DNA from: G965116155 sp965116155
Lineage (GTDB): Bacteria > Bdellovibrionota > Bdellovibrionia > Bdellovibrionales > UBA1609
NCBI GenBank assembly: GCA_965116155.1
Contig: OZ220488.1
Span: forward strand, 248,001 to 312,000
Direction: 5' to 3'
Length of the DNA stretch: 64,000 nucleotides
Part shown: positions 1 to 7,060 of the stretch, one piece after another
Layout of the letters: each line of letters opens with the position of its first letter
Position numbering within the stretch: position 1 is the stretch's first letter
The notes under the pieces: generated by a model
The model's database searches: none
Told to the model about the DNA's origin: nothing
What the model saw: only the letters and a program-made list of their open reading frames with translations
Program-made: the position numbers and the translations under genes

Positions 1-1065
1 GAGCTTTGGGTTAAGGTGGGCGATGAAGAAGAGGTGCACATTAGTCCACATGTGTTGCTTTATATGGCGTCTATTGCGTCTTTGACGCGGCAGAACTTTG
101 ATGCAGAGAAGGCACAAAAAGAGCTCCCCAAAGGGTCTATGGTTTTACAGACTCCAGTGTTTAAGCATGAGGCTAGAAGGCTGAAGTGGCTTTTGGGTGA
201 AGAGATGGTACCAAGCGGCGATGTGACGCGTGCGATGTTGAAGCTGCAAAAAATTATGCGCGAAGGGGATTATGGTATGTCGGCTCGTGACTTGTCGTTG
301 TGGTTTAGCCAGGCTATTTCGATGGCCAGAGAGAACCCAGAGAATGACATGACCTTGGTTACGGCCAGGAAGGCCTTTGACTTTATGCTCGAGAATGCCA
401 AATTTAAAGCGAGCTCTGATGGCGAAGAGGACGGAGGTGGCTTGAGCGCCGAAACACGTATGCGTTGGAGCCAAATTGCAGCCCTTGTGCTTAAGGTGAT
501 TCAGCCACGTCTTTCGCGGGGTGTGCATGCGGCTTTTGTGGGCCGGGATATGGCGATTCAAAAATACCGAGACTTTACAGATATGCTTTGGTCCATTAGC
601 AGCTCGAGCCCCGATGAGCGCCCTATGCATTATTATCCCGCCGGTAGCTCTTCAGAGCGTCGTGTTATTAACTATGACTTTGTAGAGACAATCAAAAAAC
701 ACTACGAGCAAGAGAACAACGGTGAGCCTTTGGATATTCACAAGCTTGCGAGTGCTATGTACTTTAAAAACCAGGGCAAGCCCCATGCGGACGAAGGTGA
801 GTGGGATGAATCGAACCTGGATCCCAGTTTGTTAAGTGCAATTAACTCGTACCTCAGGAGCAAGGCTACGGTTCAGATGGAGTGGGATGACATTGCGCAT
901 GCTTTGGATGGGCAAATATCCGACCCCAGCACCCGAGGGCGTGCGCAGCAGATGGTATCAAATTTAGCAGCTTTGGGTTACACCGAATACGGAGCCAAGG
1001 AGGCTATTAGGCTCATGGCTGATGAAGCTAAACTGGCTAGAGAAAAAGCCCGTTCAGAGCGTTAG
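1..1065 (+). CDS. PrkA-family serine protein kinase, C-terminal part (5' truncated by window)
   Basis: The frame is open from base 1, so the true start lies upstream. About 350 residues are visible. The stretch HISPHVLLYMASIASLTR aligns by eye with the PrkA/YeaG segment 'APCTLEVAAMFSVLTRL', MSARDLSLWFSQAI with the following 'GLSTRFAFKILSK' block, and the tail SNLAALGYTEYGAKEAI with the PrkA C-terminus. PrkA proteins are AAA-like Ser/Thr kinases acting in stress and starvation signalling. The ATPase half is not in the window, so activity cannot be judged. The last codons (S-E-R-stop, 1054-1065) match the edge of the intergenic repeat that follows, so the original C-terminus may have been altered. 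The call rests on remembered family patterns. Confidence 0.6.
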   Translation, partial: ELWVKVGDEEEVHISPHVLLYMASIASLTRQNFDAEKAQKELPKGSMVLQTPVFKHEARRLKWLLGEEMVPSGDVTRAMLKLQKIMREGDYGMSARDLSLWFSQAISMARENPENDMTLVTARKAFDFMLENAKFKASSDGEEDGGGLSAETRMRWSQIAALVLKVIQPRLSRGVHAAFVGRDMAIQKYRDFTDMLWSISSSSPDERPMHYYPAGSSSERRVINYDFVETIKKHYEQENNGEPLDIHKLASAMYFKNQGKPHADEGEWDESNLDPSLLSAINSYLRSKATVQMEWDDIAHALDGQISDPSTRGRAQQMVSNLAALGYTEYGAKEAIRLMADEAKLAREKARSER

Positions 1066-1165
1066 CCACATGTTCTGGGCTAAGCGCAGTCTTCCTGATG
1101 GCCGCCCCTTACAGGGGCTACCAGGAAGACGCGCTTAATCCCATGGCATTTTCCTAGCGCTCTAA
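1054..1165 (+). repeat. Intergenic structured repeat, hybrid copy
   Basis: It begins with the repeat edge TCAGAGCGTTAG, which supplies the prkA stop, followed by CCACATGTTCTGGGC. It ends with the reversed edge CTAGCGCTCTAA (1154-1165). The two outer arms do not match each other, so this looks like a recombinant of two copies. The interior 1091-1168 is repeated almost exactly at 1283-1360. Confidence 0.8.
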
Positions 1166-1170
1166 TTTGG

Positions 1171-1357
1171 GTTTACTCAATGCACGGGGCTTTGACGGGA
1201 GTGTGGTCGCTACGGCCTTGTGGCCTTCGCTACAGGGCCATAGATGCCTTATAGGTCGGAAAATGCCATGTGGGACGCTTCTCTTCCTGATGGCAGCCCC
1301 TTACAGGGGCTACCAGGAAGACGCGCTTAATCCCATGGCATTTTCCTAGCGCTCTAA
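1171..1357 (-). repeat. Intergenic structured repeat, complete copy in reverse orientation
   Basis: Read on the minus strand it has all parts. The edge TTAGAGCGCTAG (1346-1357) is followed by the stem arm GGAAAATGCCATGGGA. Then come an inner hairpin (CCTGATGGCAGCCCC..), the complementary arm near 1258-1275 and the linker ACCTATAAGGCATCTATGG. A second hairpin (TAGCGAAGGCCACAAGGCC..) precedes the far edge CGTCAAAGCCCCGTGCATTG, which ends at 1171 with AGTAAAC. Confidence 0.85.
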
Positions 1358-1373
1358 TTTAAAGGAGGACCCA

Positions 1374-1738
1374 ATGCCTCTAAGGCATGTGGTGCGGCGG
1401 CTGGTGAGGGGCGTTTTTGTTAGCCTTTGAGGAGCTGGCGCTGTTTTTTATGGGCATGGGTGTGCTGATGTCTTTGGCAGCATGGGGGATCTACTACTTT
1501 GAGCACCCCTTGCAGCCAGAGGTGTTTGACTCGTGGTTTAGCAGTTTGTGGTGGGAGTGTGGTGACCCTTACCACCGTGGGCTATGGGGACATGGCCCCT
1601 ATTAGCATTGGGGGCAGGGTGTTTACCATTTTTATGCTGTCTATTGGGTTGGGGTTGTTTTTTATACCTGCCGGCATTTTTACCGACGCCTTAGCCAGAG
1701 TTAGGAAGCAAGAGCAGCTAAAAAATAGCCAGCCGTGA
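1374..1738 (+). pseudogene. Two-TM potassium channel with two +1 frameshifts
   Basis: A strong Shine-Dalgarno sequence AAAGGAGG (1361-1368) precedes ATG 1374. The reading must shift from frame 1374 to frame 1417 near the T-run at 1414-1418. It must shift again to frame 1499 at about 1555, where TGGTGGGAGTG gains one G. Pieced together, it gives a short Arg-rich N-terminus, TM1 (ALFFMGMGVLMSLAAWGIYY), a P-loop with the selectivity filter TLTTVGYGDMAP, TM2 (FTIFMLSIGLGLFFIPAGIF) and a short tail. This is the layout of a KcsA-like K+ channel of about 120 residues. Two shifts of the same sign within 140 nt suggest a decayed gene, unless the assembly has homopolymer errors. Confidence 0.75.
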
Positions 1739-1757
1739 CTTGACCTGCCAGGTTGTC

Positions 1758-2783
1758 TTAAAGCAATTGCTCTTGAGCTTTTCTGCCATCGTACCAGTGG
1801 AACAAGCAGGCTGTTTGGGCAACTTCGGAGTTAACGGGCTGTTCGCGGTTGGTGAGTTTTTCTATACCATCACCCAAGTGGCCCCAAAACTTTATCAACC
1901 TCGCACTGAGGCCGATTCGAGGAGGCCTTGCGCCAGCGCTTTTTGCTAAATCGCAGAACATTTTTTTAATGGTGATGTTCTCTCGAGTTAAAATGTACCT
2001 CTCGCCCGGCTTGCCCTTTTGCACAGCAGCCAAGCAGTACCCAGCCACCTCCTCAATATCCACTAAACTTGCTCCCCCTGGAGGGTAAAAAGGCATACGC
2101 CCTCGGGATACTGCTCTATGGACCCTGCGGGAGCCCTTATTTTTGTCTCCTGCCCCTTGAATGACCGAAGGATTTAGCACAGTGGCGTTAACTTTACCTG
2201 CCCGCGCTGCGGCCAAAACCAAAGCCTCACCGCGGCGCTTGGTTTCATGGTAGCCCAAGTCCAAATGCTGCAAATTATAACTACTGGCCTCATTTAGGGG
2301 CTGGCTTTGGGCAGAAAAATTCGCCCCCACCGCTACAATAGAGCTCATATGCACCAGCTTAGGCACTTTGGCCTCTTGCGCCGCTTGCAGTAAGCTGCGC
2401 ACGGCCTCTACATTGACCCGCTCCATACGCGCCCGCGCAAGGCGTGAGTACGCCACCACGCCCGCTAGGTGAAACACCACGTCCACCCCGCACATGGCAC
2501 GGGTTAAATCCCCCACATCAAACAGGCTCCCTTGGATATCCTCGTACGCACAGCCCTGCAGCAACTCTAACGAGCTAGAGGGTCGGCGGAATATTACGGC
2601 CCTATTTTGTGGGTGCGCTTTACACCACGCTTTTACCAAGTGCGAGCCCACAAAGCCCGTAGCCCCCGTAATAAGCGCACGGCGCCAGGCTGCGCCTGGA
2701 CCGGGCGCGGCCCGGCACGCCGGCTGCGAGCCGGCACGCTTGGGCCCTTTTTGTGCCTCTAAGCCTGTCTTCACTTCACCCAC
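1758..2783 (-). CDS. NAD(P)-dependent epimerase/dehydratase (extended SDR)
   Basis: The protein has 341 residues with the SDR nucleotide-binding motif TGATGFVGSHL (around residues 38-48), HLAGVV, and the active-site pair in YHETK. This resembles dihydroflavonol-4-reductase/3-beta-HSD-like SDRs that oxidise or reduce hydroxyl groups on sugars or lipids. The substrate is unknown. The GTG start (2783) lies inside the end of the upstream dolichol-kinase-like gene (overlap about 8 nt), so the two form an operon and may act on the same lipid. Residues about 16-35 (R-A-G-S-Q-P-A-C...) are encoded by a GC-rich triple hairpin (2685-2739) that is repeated inside cmk and trhO. They form a non-native insert just before the Rossmann fold. 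Confidence 0.85.
   Translation of the reverse strand: MGEVKTGLEAQKGPKRAGSQPACRAAPGPGAAWRRALITGATGFVGSHLVKAWCKAHPQNRAVIFRRPSSSLELLQGCAYEDIQGSLFDVGDLTRAMCGVDVVFHLAGVVAYSRLARARMERVNVEAVRSLLQAAQEAKVPKLVHMSSIVAVGANFSAQSQPLNEASSYNLQHLDLGYHETKRRGEALVLAAARAGKVNATVLNPSVIQGAGDKNKGSRRVHRAVSRGRMPFYPPGGASLVDIEEVAGYCLAAVQKGKPGERYILTRENITIKKMFCDLAKSAGARPPRIGLSARLIKFWGHLGDGIEKLTNREQPVNSEVAQTACLFHWYDGRKAQEQLL
2685..2739 (-). repeat. GC-rich triple-hairpin element inside a coding gene (copy A)
   Basis: Three short palindromes lie in a row on the + strand: CCAGGCTGCGCCTGG (2685-2699), CCGGGCGCGGCCCGG (2701-2715) and GCCGGCTGCGAGCCGGC (2719-2735). On the gene strand the segment closely matches 44254-44289 (in cmk) and parts of 48394-48460 (in trhO). 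It is in frame with the SDR gene. Confidence 0.85.
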
Positions 2784-3453
2784 TCCACTTTAAAGCAACT
2801 CTGCACCCCAGGGCCAGTGCAGCTCTTGCCCCATAAAGTAAAACATTAAACTTAAAAGCAAAGAGCTCCACAAGGGCAAAAACCAGGTTATCGTCCCACT
2901 TGCCTAAGGTAAAAGCCTCACTCACAGCTCCAATGGCGCCGCTGATAGTAGCTGCCGCTAGGAGCTGTGTTTTTTCGAAAAACCCATACCCACGCAGCAC
3001 CCATGCCGCTATTAGGGCACAGGCCACAAAGGCCCCAACACTGCCCGCGAGGCTCTTATTGGTGGTCCATTTTTTTTTGCCATAGATAAAGCCCACGGTG
3101 CTGGCGCATGGGTCCCCCACCGCCAAAAACAAACACGCCATATAGGCTACAGGCTCTGGAAAAAACCCCAAACTCACCCCGCAACCCAAAACCGCCCACG
3201 AGCTGCCGATGACTTTTGTAGCCTCGTAGTCCCGCAAAATGGGGCTAAAAACTTTCATCAGCAAATGGTTACAAAACACACTGCGTCGGCGCAGAATCTC
3301 CCACACCCAAAAACCCGAAACCAGTAGCACAAGGGGCGTTAAGGCCTTGCCTCGCCCCAGGGCATAGTACAGGCCTACCAAAACTAGCAAGCTGCTGGCG
3401 TGCCAGATTTTGCGCACAGGGTGTAGGTGGGTTTTGTTTTTGAATTGTGCCAT
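2776..3453 (-). CDS. Dolichol/phytol-kinase-like membrane enzyme
   Basis: This is a polytopic membrane protein of 225 residues with about six or seven hydrophobic segments. The block GDPCASTVGFIYGKKKW followed by NKSLAGSVGAFVA matches the 'GD..A...G..fG...f...KSleGs' signature of dolichol kinase, phytol kinase and CDP-alcohol cytidylyltransferase relatives. The family uses CTP or another NTP on a polyprenol or lipid. The substrate cannot be told from sequence. It is first in a two-gene operon with the SDR gene, whose start lies in its last codons. A divergent gene starts 112 nt upstream, so the shared gap at 3454-3565 probably holds both promoters. Confidence 0.7.
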   Translation of the reverse strand: MAQFKNKTHLHPVRKIWHASSLLVLVGLYYALGRGKALTPLVLLVSGFWVWEILRRRSVFCNHLLMKVFSPILRDYEATKVIGSSWAVLGCGVSLGFFPEPVAYMACLFLAVGDPCASTVGFIYGKKKWTTNKSLAGSVGAFVACALIAAWVLRGYGFFEKTQLLAAATISGAIGAVSEAFTLGKWDDNLVFALVELFAFKFNVLLYGARAALALGCRVALKWSG

Positions 3454-3565
3454 GCCCCATCCTCGCTACAAAAGTGCAAAGAGTACAGCCGCTGTGCATA
3501 AAATTTTTGCCTTCACTCAAAATCTGCCTGGCGGTTAAAGAGACTTTTGTGTCATAAGTAAGCCT

Positions 3566-4471
3566 ATGCGAATCCGCGCGATGCCTTTTTTGATGCTTTG
3601 CCTTTTTGCGTTGCTTTTATTTTTAAGCAAGCTCGAGGCAGCTCGAGCTACGCCTTTTTATAACCACTCTGCCGTAGGAGAAAGAGGCTATTACGAGGGC
3701 GTGGGCTTTGAGCACATACTAAACAAAGCCTCCGCACTGGTAGACCAGTGCTTGGCAGAGGGCAAGGATGCCAGCCTTTGCCGCGAGGACGACTTTATGC
3801 AAAGCATGTGCAAAAACGGCAATCCCGAGGCGTGTTTGTTTTTGGGCAGAATGTGGTCCTTTTTGTGGCTGCAACATAATAATTTAAAGGAGGGCAGCCC
3901 ATCGGCTCCTAGTGCGACGGAGGGTGATGCCCAAATTGGGCACAAAACTTACGCGCGTGCTAAGGAGTATTTTCAAAGTGCGTGTTACCCGCCGCATTTT
4001 TTGTGGGGGTGTTTTGGCAGAGGGGTGTTGTTGCTTAACAAGGGCCACACTGGGGAGGCGTATGGTATTTTTAAGCACTACTGCAGCGAATATGGGCACC
4101 TTGAGGCTTGCAGGTATGCTTGGAGGCTAAAGCTTCAGCTTGAGCCGGATCAGGTGTTGTCGATTGTGAGGCAGGCTTTGCTTGAGGGGCTTTGTGGCTT
4201 TAAGAGGGATGTGTCGGATCCATTGCTTACAGAGTGGAGGGCAAGGCATGAGAGCTGCATAGATTTAGGGCTTGAGTGGGTTAAGGATGTAACAGGCAGC
4301 ATGATGCGGGTGCATGTTAAAAGCGACGCTTCTAAAAAAGCCGCTATCAAGGTAGCAGAGCTGTTGTTTGAAGAGCCATGCCTTGCGGGTCAGCGCGACG
4401 CTTGTGCCTTGCGAGACAGCGCTCGCACCGCCCAACACTTAGAGCAACTAAAGAATCTGCTCAAAGATTAG
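3566..4471 (+). CDS. Secreted Sel1/TPR-like Cys-rich protein
   Basis: The protein has 301 residues. The N-terminus is a signal peptide (MPFLMLCLFALLLFLSKLEA, then A-R-A before the mature part); ATG 3566 and 3581 are both possible starts. The mature part has paired cysteines and short helical repeats such as MCKNGNPEACLFLGRMW, ARAKEYFQSACYPPHFLWGCFG and IFKHYCSEYGHLEACRYAW. These resemble disulfide-bridged Sel1-like (Hcp-type) repeats. A role as a periplasmic or secreted binding protein is inference. Its TAG stop (4469-4471) lies in the repeat edge GATTAGAGCGC. Confidence 0.65.
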   Translation: MRIRAMPFLMLCLFALLLFLSKLEAARATPFYNHSAVGERGYYEGVGFEHILNKASALVDQCLAEGKDASLCREDDFMQSMCKNGNPEACLFLGRMWSFLWLQHNNLKEGSPSAPSATEGDAQIGHKTYARAKEYFQSACYPPHFLWGCFGRGVLLLNKGHTGEAYGIFKHYCSEYGHLEACRYAWRLKLQLEPDQVLSIVRQALLEGLCGFKRDVSDPLLTEWRARHESCIDLGLEWVKDVTGSMMRVHVKSDASKKAAIKVAELLFEEPCLAGQRDACALRDSARTAQHLEQLKNLLKD

Positions 4472-4510
4472 AGCGCCGCTTTATCCCAGAATTTTGGGCT
4501 AGCGCTCTAA
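4468..4510. repeat. Minimal copy of the intergenic repeat
   Basis: It runs from TTAGAGCGCCG to the reversed edge GGGCTAGCGCTCTAA with only TTTATCCCAGAATTTT between them. It is a short deletion form of the family. It overlaps the stop of the Sel1-like gene and sits about 40 bp ahead of rplM. Confidence 0.75.
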
Positions 4511-4551
4511 ATTTCTTGACTTGATACGGCCTTGAAAATAGACCAATAAGG

Positions 4552-5064
4552 GTGGAAGCTTCTTCAAAAACACCCAAGCCCCCAGCGGCTAAGGAGCCCA
4601 AAAAGCCAAACCCGCAAGGGGCTGCTGCAGCCAAGCCTAAACCGGCTTTGCGCTCTAAGGAGCCTACTGCAAGCTGGTGGCTAGTGGATGCCGAGCAGCA
4701 CGTGCTGGGGCGTCTTGCGACCCTTGTGGCGTCCCGCTTAAGGGGCAAGCACCGGGTGGATTATACTCCGCACCGGCATATGGGGGACTTTGTGGTGGTG
4801 ATTAATGCAGAAAAAGTCCGGCTAACGGGCAATAAATTGGGGCAAAAAAAATACTTCCGCCATTCGGGCTATGTGGGATCCATGAAGGAGACAAGCTTAA
4901 AGGATCAGTTGAGGCTTAAGCCTCAAGAGGTGTTGCGGCATGCAGTGCGGGGTATGTTGCCTAAAAACCGTTTGTCGCGCTCTTTGGAGCGGGGATTAAA
5001 AATTTACAAAGGCGCGCAGCATCCGCATAAGGCTCAAAAGCCTGAGATGCTAGGTGCACAATAA
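4552..5064 (+). CDS. rplM: 50S ribosomal protein L13 with N-terminal extension
   Basis: The protein has 170 residues. The core from about residue 40 (WWLVDAEQHVLGRLATLVAS, then LRGKHRVDYTPHRHMGDFVV) and the stretch QEVLRHAVRGMLPKNRLSR are diagnostic of L13. The usual length is about 140. The first 38 residues are an Ala/Pro/Lys-rich tail (TPKPPAAKEPKKPNP) that reads as disordered. The GTG start at 4552 follows AATAAGG. It lies 11 nt upstream of rpsI, the usual L13-S9 pair. L13 binds 23S rRNA early in large-subunit assembly. Confidence 0.95.
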   Translation: MEASSKTPKPPAAKEPKKPNPQGAAAAKPKPALRSKEPTASWWLVDAEQHVLGRLATLVASRLRGKHRVDYTPHRHMGDFVVVINAEKVRLTGNKLGQKKYFRHSGYVGSMKETSLKDQLRLKPQEVLRHAVRGMLPKNRLSRSLERGLKIYKGAQHPHKAQKPEMLGAQ

Positions 5065-5075
5065 GGAGTTTTGCT

Positions 5076-5552
5076 TTGGCAGATGCTGGGGTTAAAAAAG
5101 AGCAAGTAGCAGTTGTTAAGAGGTCGTCGGGTGGGAAACAGAGTGCAAAGGTGGAGACGCCTACTTATTATTACGCCACTGGTCGCAGGAAGACCTCTGC
5201 GGCCCGTGTGTTTTTGAGCCCAGGCAAAAAAGAAGGCCTGCGCATTAATGGTAGATCTTTAGAATCCTACGTGCCCTCCTTGGGCCAAAGGGCGATACTG
5301 CTTTCGCCTTTTGAGGTAACAGAGCAAAAAGGTGCAGACTTTGGCACCTACATTACGGTGCGTGGTGGTGGCCCTGGTGGGCAGGTGGGCGCGATTCGGC
5401 ATGCTTTGTCGCGCGCTTTGGTCAAGTGGAACGGCGAACTTAAAACCCCCTTAAAAAAGGCGGGCTTTTTGACCCGTGACGCGCGTATGGTAGAGCGCAA
5501 AAAATACGGCCAACACAAAGCGCGTAAGAGTACGCAATACTCTAAAAGGTAG
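5076..5552 (+). CDS. rpsI: 30S ribosomal protein S9 with N-terminal extension
   Basis: The protein has 158 residues. The core is YYYATGRRKTSAARVFLSPG, ITVRGGGPGGQVGAIRHALS and the C-terminal DARMVERKKYGQHKARKSTQYSKR, whose end reaches the P-site tRNA. The start is TTG 5076 behind AAGGAG (5063-5068). About 28 extra Lys/Ser-rich residues precede the core, as in the neighbouring L13. It is co-transcribed with rplM. Confidence 0.95.
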   Translation: MADAGVKKEQVAVVKRSSGGKQSAKVETPTYYYATGRRKTSAARVFLSPGKKEGLRINGRSLESYVPSLGQRAILLSPFEVTEQKGADFGTYITVRGGGPGGQVGAIRHALSRALVKWNGELKTPLKKAGFLTRDARMVERKKYGQHKARKSTQYSKR

Positions 5553-5590
5553 TTGCTCATTTCGGCGAGCCGTTGGGGAGAGGGGCAGGC

Positions 5591-7060
5591 GTGCAGAAGT
5601 CGGTGTACTTTATGGGCATTGGGGGAGTGGGCATGGCGGGCACGGCATGTTTGCTTAAGCGCCGGGGTTTTAGGGTGTGGGGCAGTGATGCGGCCAAGGT
5701 GTATCCGCCTATGTCGGAGGTTCTGCGCCGGGCAGGCATAGAGGTGCGAGAGGGCTTTGGGGAGCACAACTTAAACCCCAAGCCCGGCATGCCCAAGCCC
5801 GATATGGTAATCATCGGCAATGTGGTGCCGCGCTCACAGCCAGAGGCTAAGGCCTGGGCAGCTAAGGGTGTGCCTTTGTGGAGCTGGCCTCAGGCTCTAA
5901 GGGAGTTTGTTATACAGGGGCGCGACCTGGTGGTGGTGGCAGGAACCCATGGCAAAACCACCAGCACGGCCTTGTTGGTGCATACAGCCCATGCGTGTGG
6001 CCTTAACACAGAGTCTCTAGTTGGAGGTACGGTGCAGGGTGATAAAGGAGCTGCGCCCACGCCTGCTGCACTAAAGGGGCCGTTTATTATTGAGGGCGAC
6101 GAGTACGATACGGCCTTTTTTGACAAAAGGCCCAAGCTTGCGCATTACGGCGGCGCAAAGGGAGCCTTGTTAACGGGTGTAGAGTTTGACCATGCGGATA
6201 TCTATAAAAATTTGTCAGAAATCCAGCAATCCTTTGGAGACTTCGTAGCCGGCCTTGCGCCAGATGGCGTGTTGGTGGCTTATGGAGACTGTGCAAATGT
6301 ACAAAAACTGCTTAAGCACGCACCTTGCCGTGTGTGTCTTTATGGTAGAGGCGAGCATTGCGACTATAGGCTCTTAGCACGAGAGCCTATGCCCGCGCTT
6401 GGGGCAGAACCTACAACCCCTCACTCTAGCGATAAGTCTTGCTATAATTTAGCTCAGCAGGTGGTGTTTGCTCATGGTCAGCAGCGGCACAGTTTTCAGC
6501 AGCATTTGTTGGGAGAGCACAATGCGCTAAATGCTTTGGGGGTGTGGGCTTTGGTGTCAGAGCTGGGTTGGTGCAAAGAGGCTGCTGTTTTGGCAAAGGC
6601 GGTGTCAGGCTTTAAGGGGGTAAAAAGGCGCCTTGAAATTTGCGCTCTTACACAGGGCCGGGTGTTGGTGGAGGATTACGCGCATCACCCGAGGGCTTTA
6701 GAGTACACCTTAGAAACCTTGGGGGAGTTTTTTGCTAAAAAAAAGCACATACTGTTTTGGGATCCGTCTTCTAACTCCTCTAAGCGGCGGGTGTTTTTTA
6801 AAAACTACCAGCAAATACTAAGCCATTTTGCGCAAAGAGGAGGCGAGGTGTTTATTGCGCGCAATGAGGGGCTTAAAAAAGTCCCCCCAGCGGAAAGACT
6901 GGATGTAGACGCTTTAGCTGCAAGTGCTAAGGGCAGGGTTTTGGAGGACGCAGAGCATGCTCTGAGCATTATGCGCAGCGCGCCGCCTAGTAGTGTGTGT
7001 GTTTTGGTTTCAAGTGGTGGCTTTTGGGGCTTGGGTAAAAAAGGAGCGCACATAGGGTGA
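5591..7060 (+). CDS. mpl: UDP-N-acetylmuramate:L-Ala-gamma-D-Glu-meso-DAP ligase (Mpl)
   Basis: The protein has about 489 residues. Mpl joins recycled murein tripeptide to UDP-MurNAc in cytoplasmic peptidoglycan recycling. Visible motifs are the N-terminal VYFMGIGGVGMAGTA, the ATP loop AGTHGKTTST (about residue 117), the Mpl-type block IEGDEYDTAFFDKRPK (about 166) and EDYAHHPRAL in the C-terminal domain. The E-Y-D-T-A-F-F-D-K-R sequence separates Mpl from MurC. GTG 5591 follows GGAGAGGGG; TTG 5573 is an in-frame alternative. The stop overlaps the mutS start. AmpD two genes downstream supplies the tripeptide substrate pathway, so the cluster links recycling steps. Confidence 0.9.
   Translation: MQKSVYFMGIGGVGMAGTACLLKRRGFRVWGSDAAKVYPPMSEVLRRAGIEVREGFGEHNLNPKPGMPKPDMVIIGNVVPRSQPEAKAWAAKGVPLWSWPQALREFVIQGRDLVVVAGTHGKTTSTALLVHTAHACGLNTESLVGGTVQGDKGAAPTPAALKGPFIIEGDEYDTAFFDKRPKLAHYGGAKGALLTGVEFDHADIYKNLSEIQQSFGDFVAGLAPDGVLVAYGDCANVQKLLKHAPCRVCLYGRGEHCDYRLLAREPMPALGAEPTTPHSSDKSCYNLAQQVVFAHGQQRHSFQQHLLGEHNALNALGVWALVSELGWCKEAAVLAKAVSGFKGVKRRLEICALTQGRVLVEDYAHHPRALEYTLETLGEFFAKKKHILFWDPSSNSSKRRVFFKNYQQILSHFAQRGGEVFIARNEGLKKVPPAERLDVDALAASAKGRVLEDAEHALSIMRSAPPSSVCVLVSSGGFWGLGKKGAHIG

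Noticed and set aside
145..630. 161-residue minus-strand frame
   Set aside because: It is antisense to the PrkA-like gene, which has clear family motifs.
1422..1430. Programmed +1 frameshift at CTT TGA in the channel gene, as in prfB
   Set aside because: The Shine-Dalgarno-like AGGGG lies about 13 nt away rather than 3, and a second shift at about 1555 has no stop codon to drive it; mutation or read error is simpler.
4515..4543. Promoter TTGACT with 17-bp spacer before rplM
   Set aside because: The -10 match is only three of six and would put the transcript start almost on the start codon.
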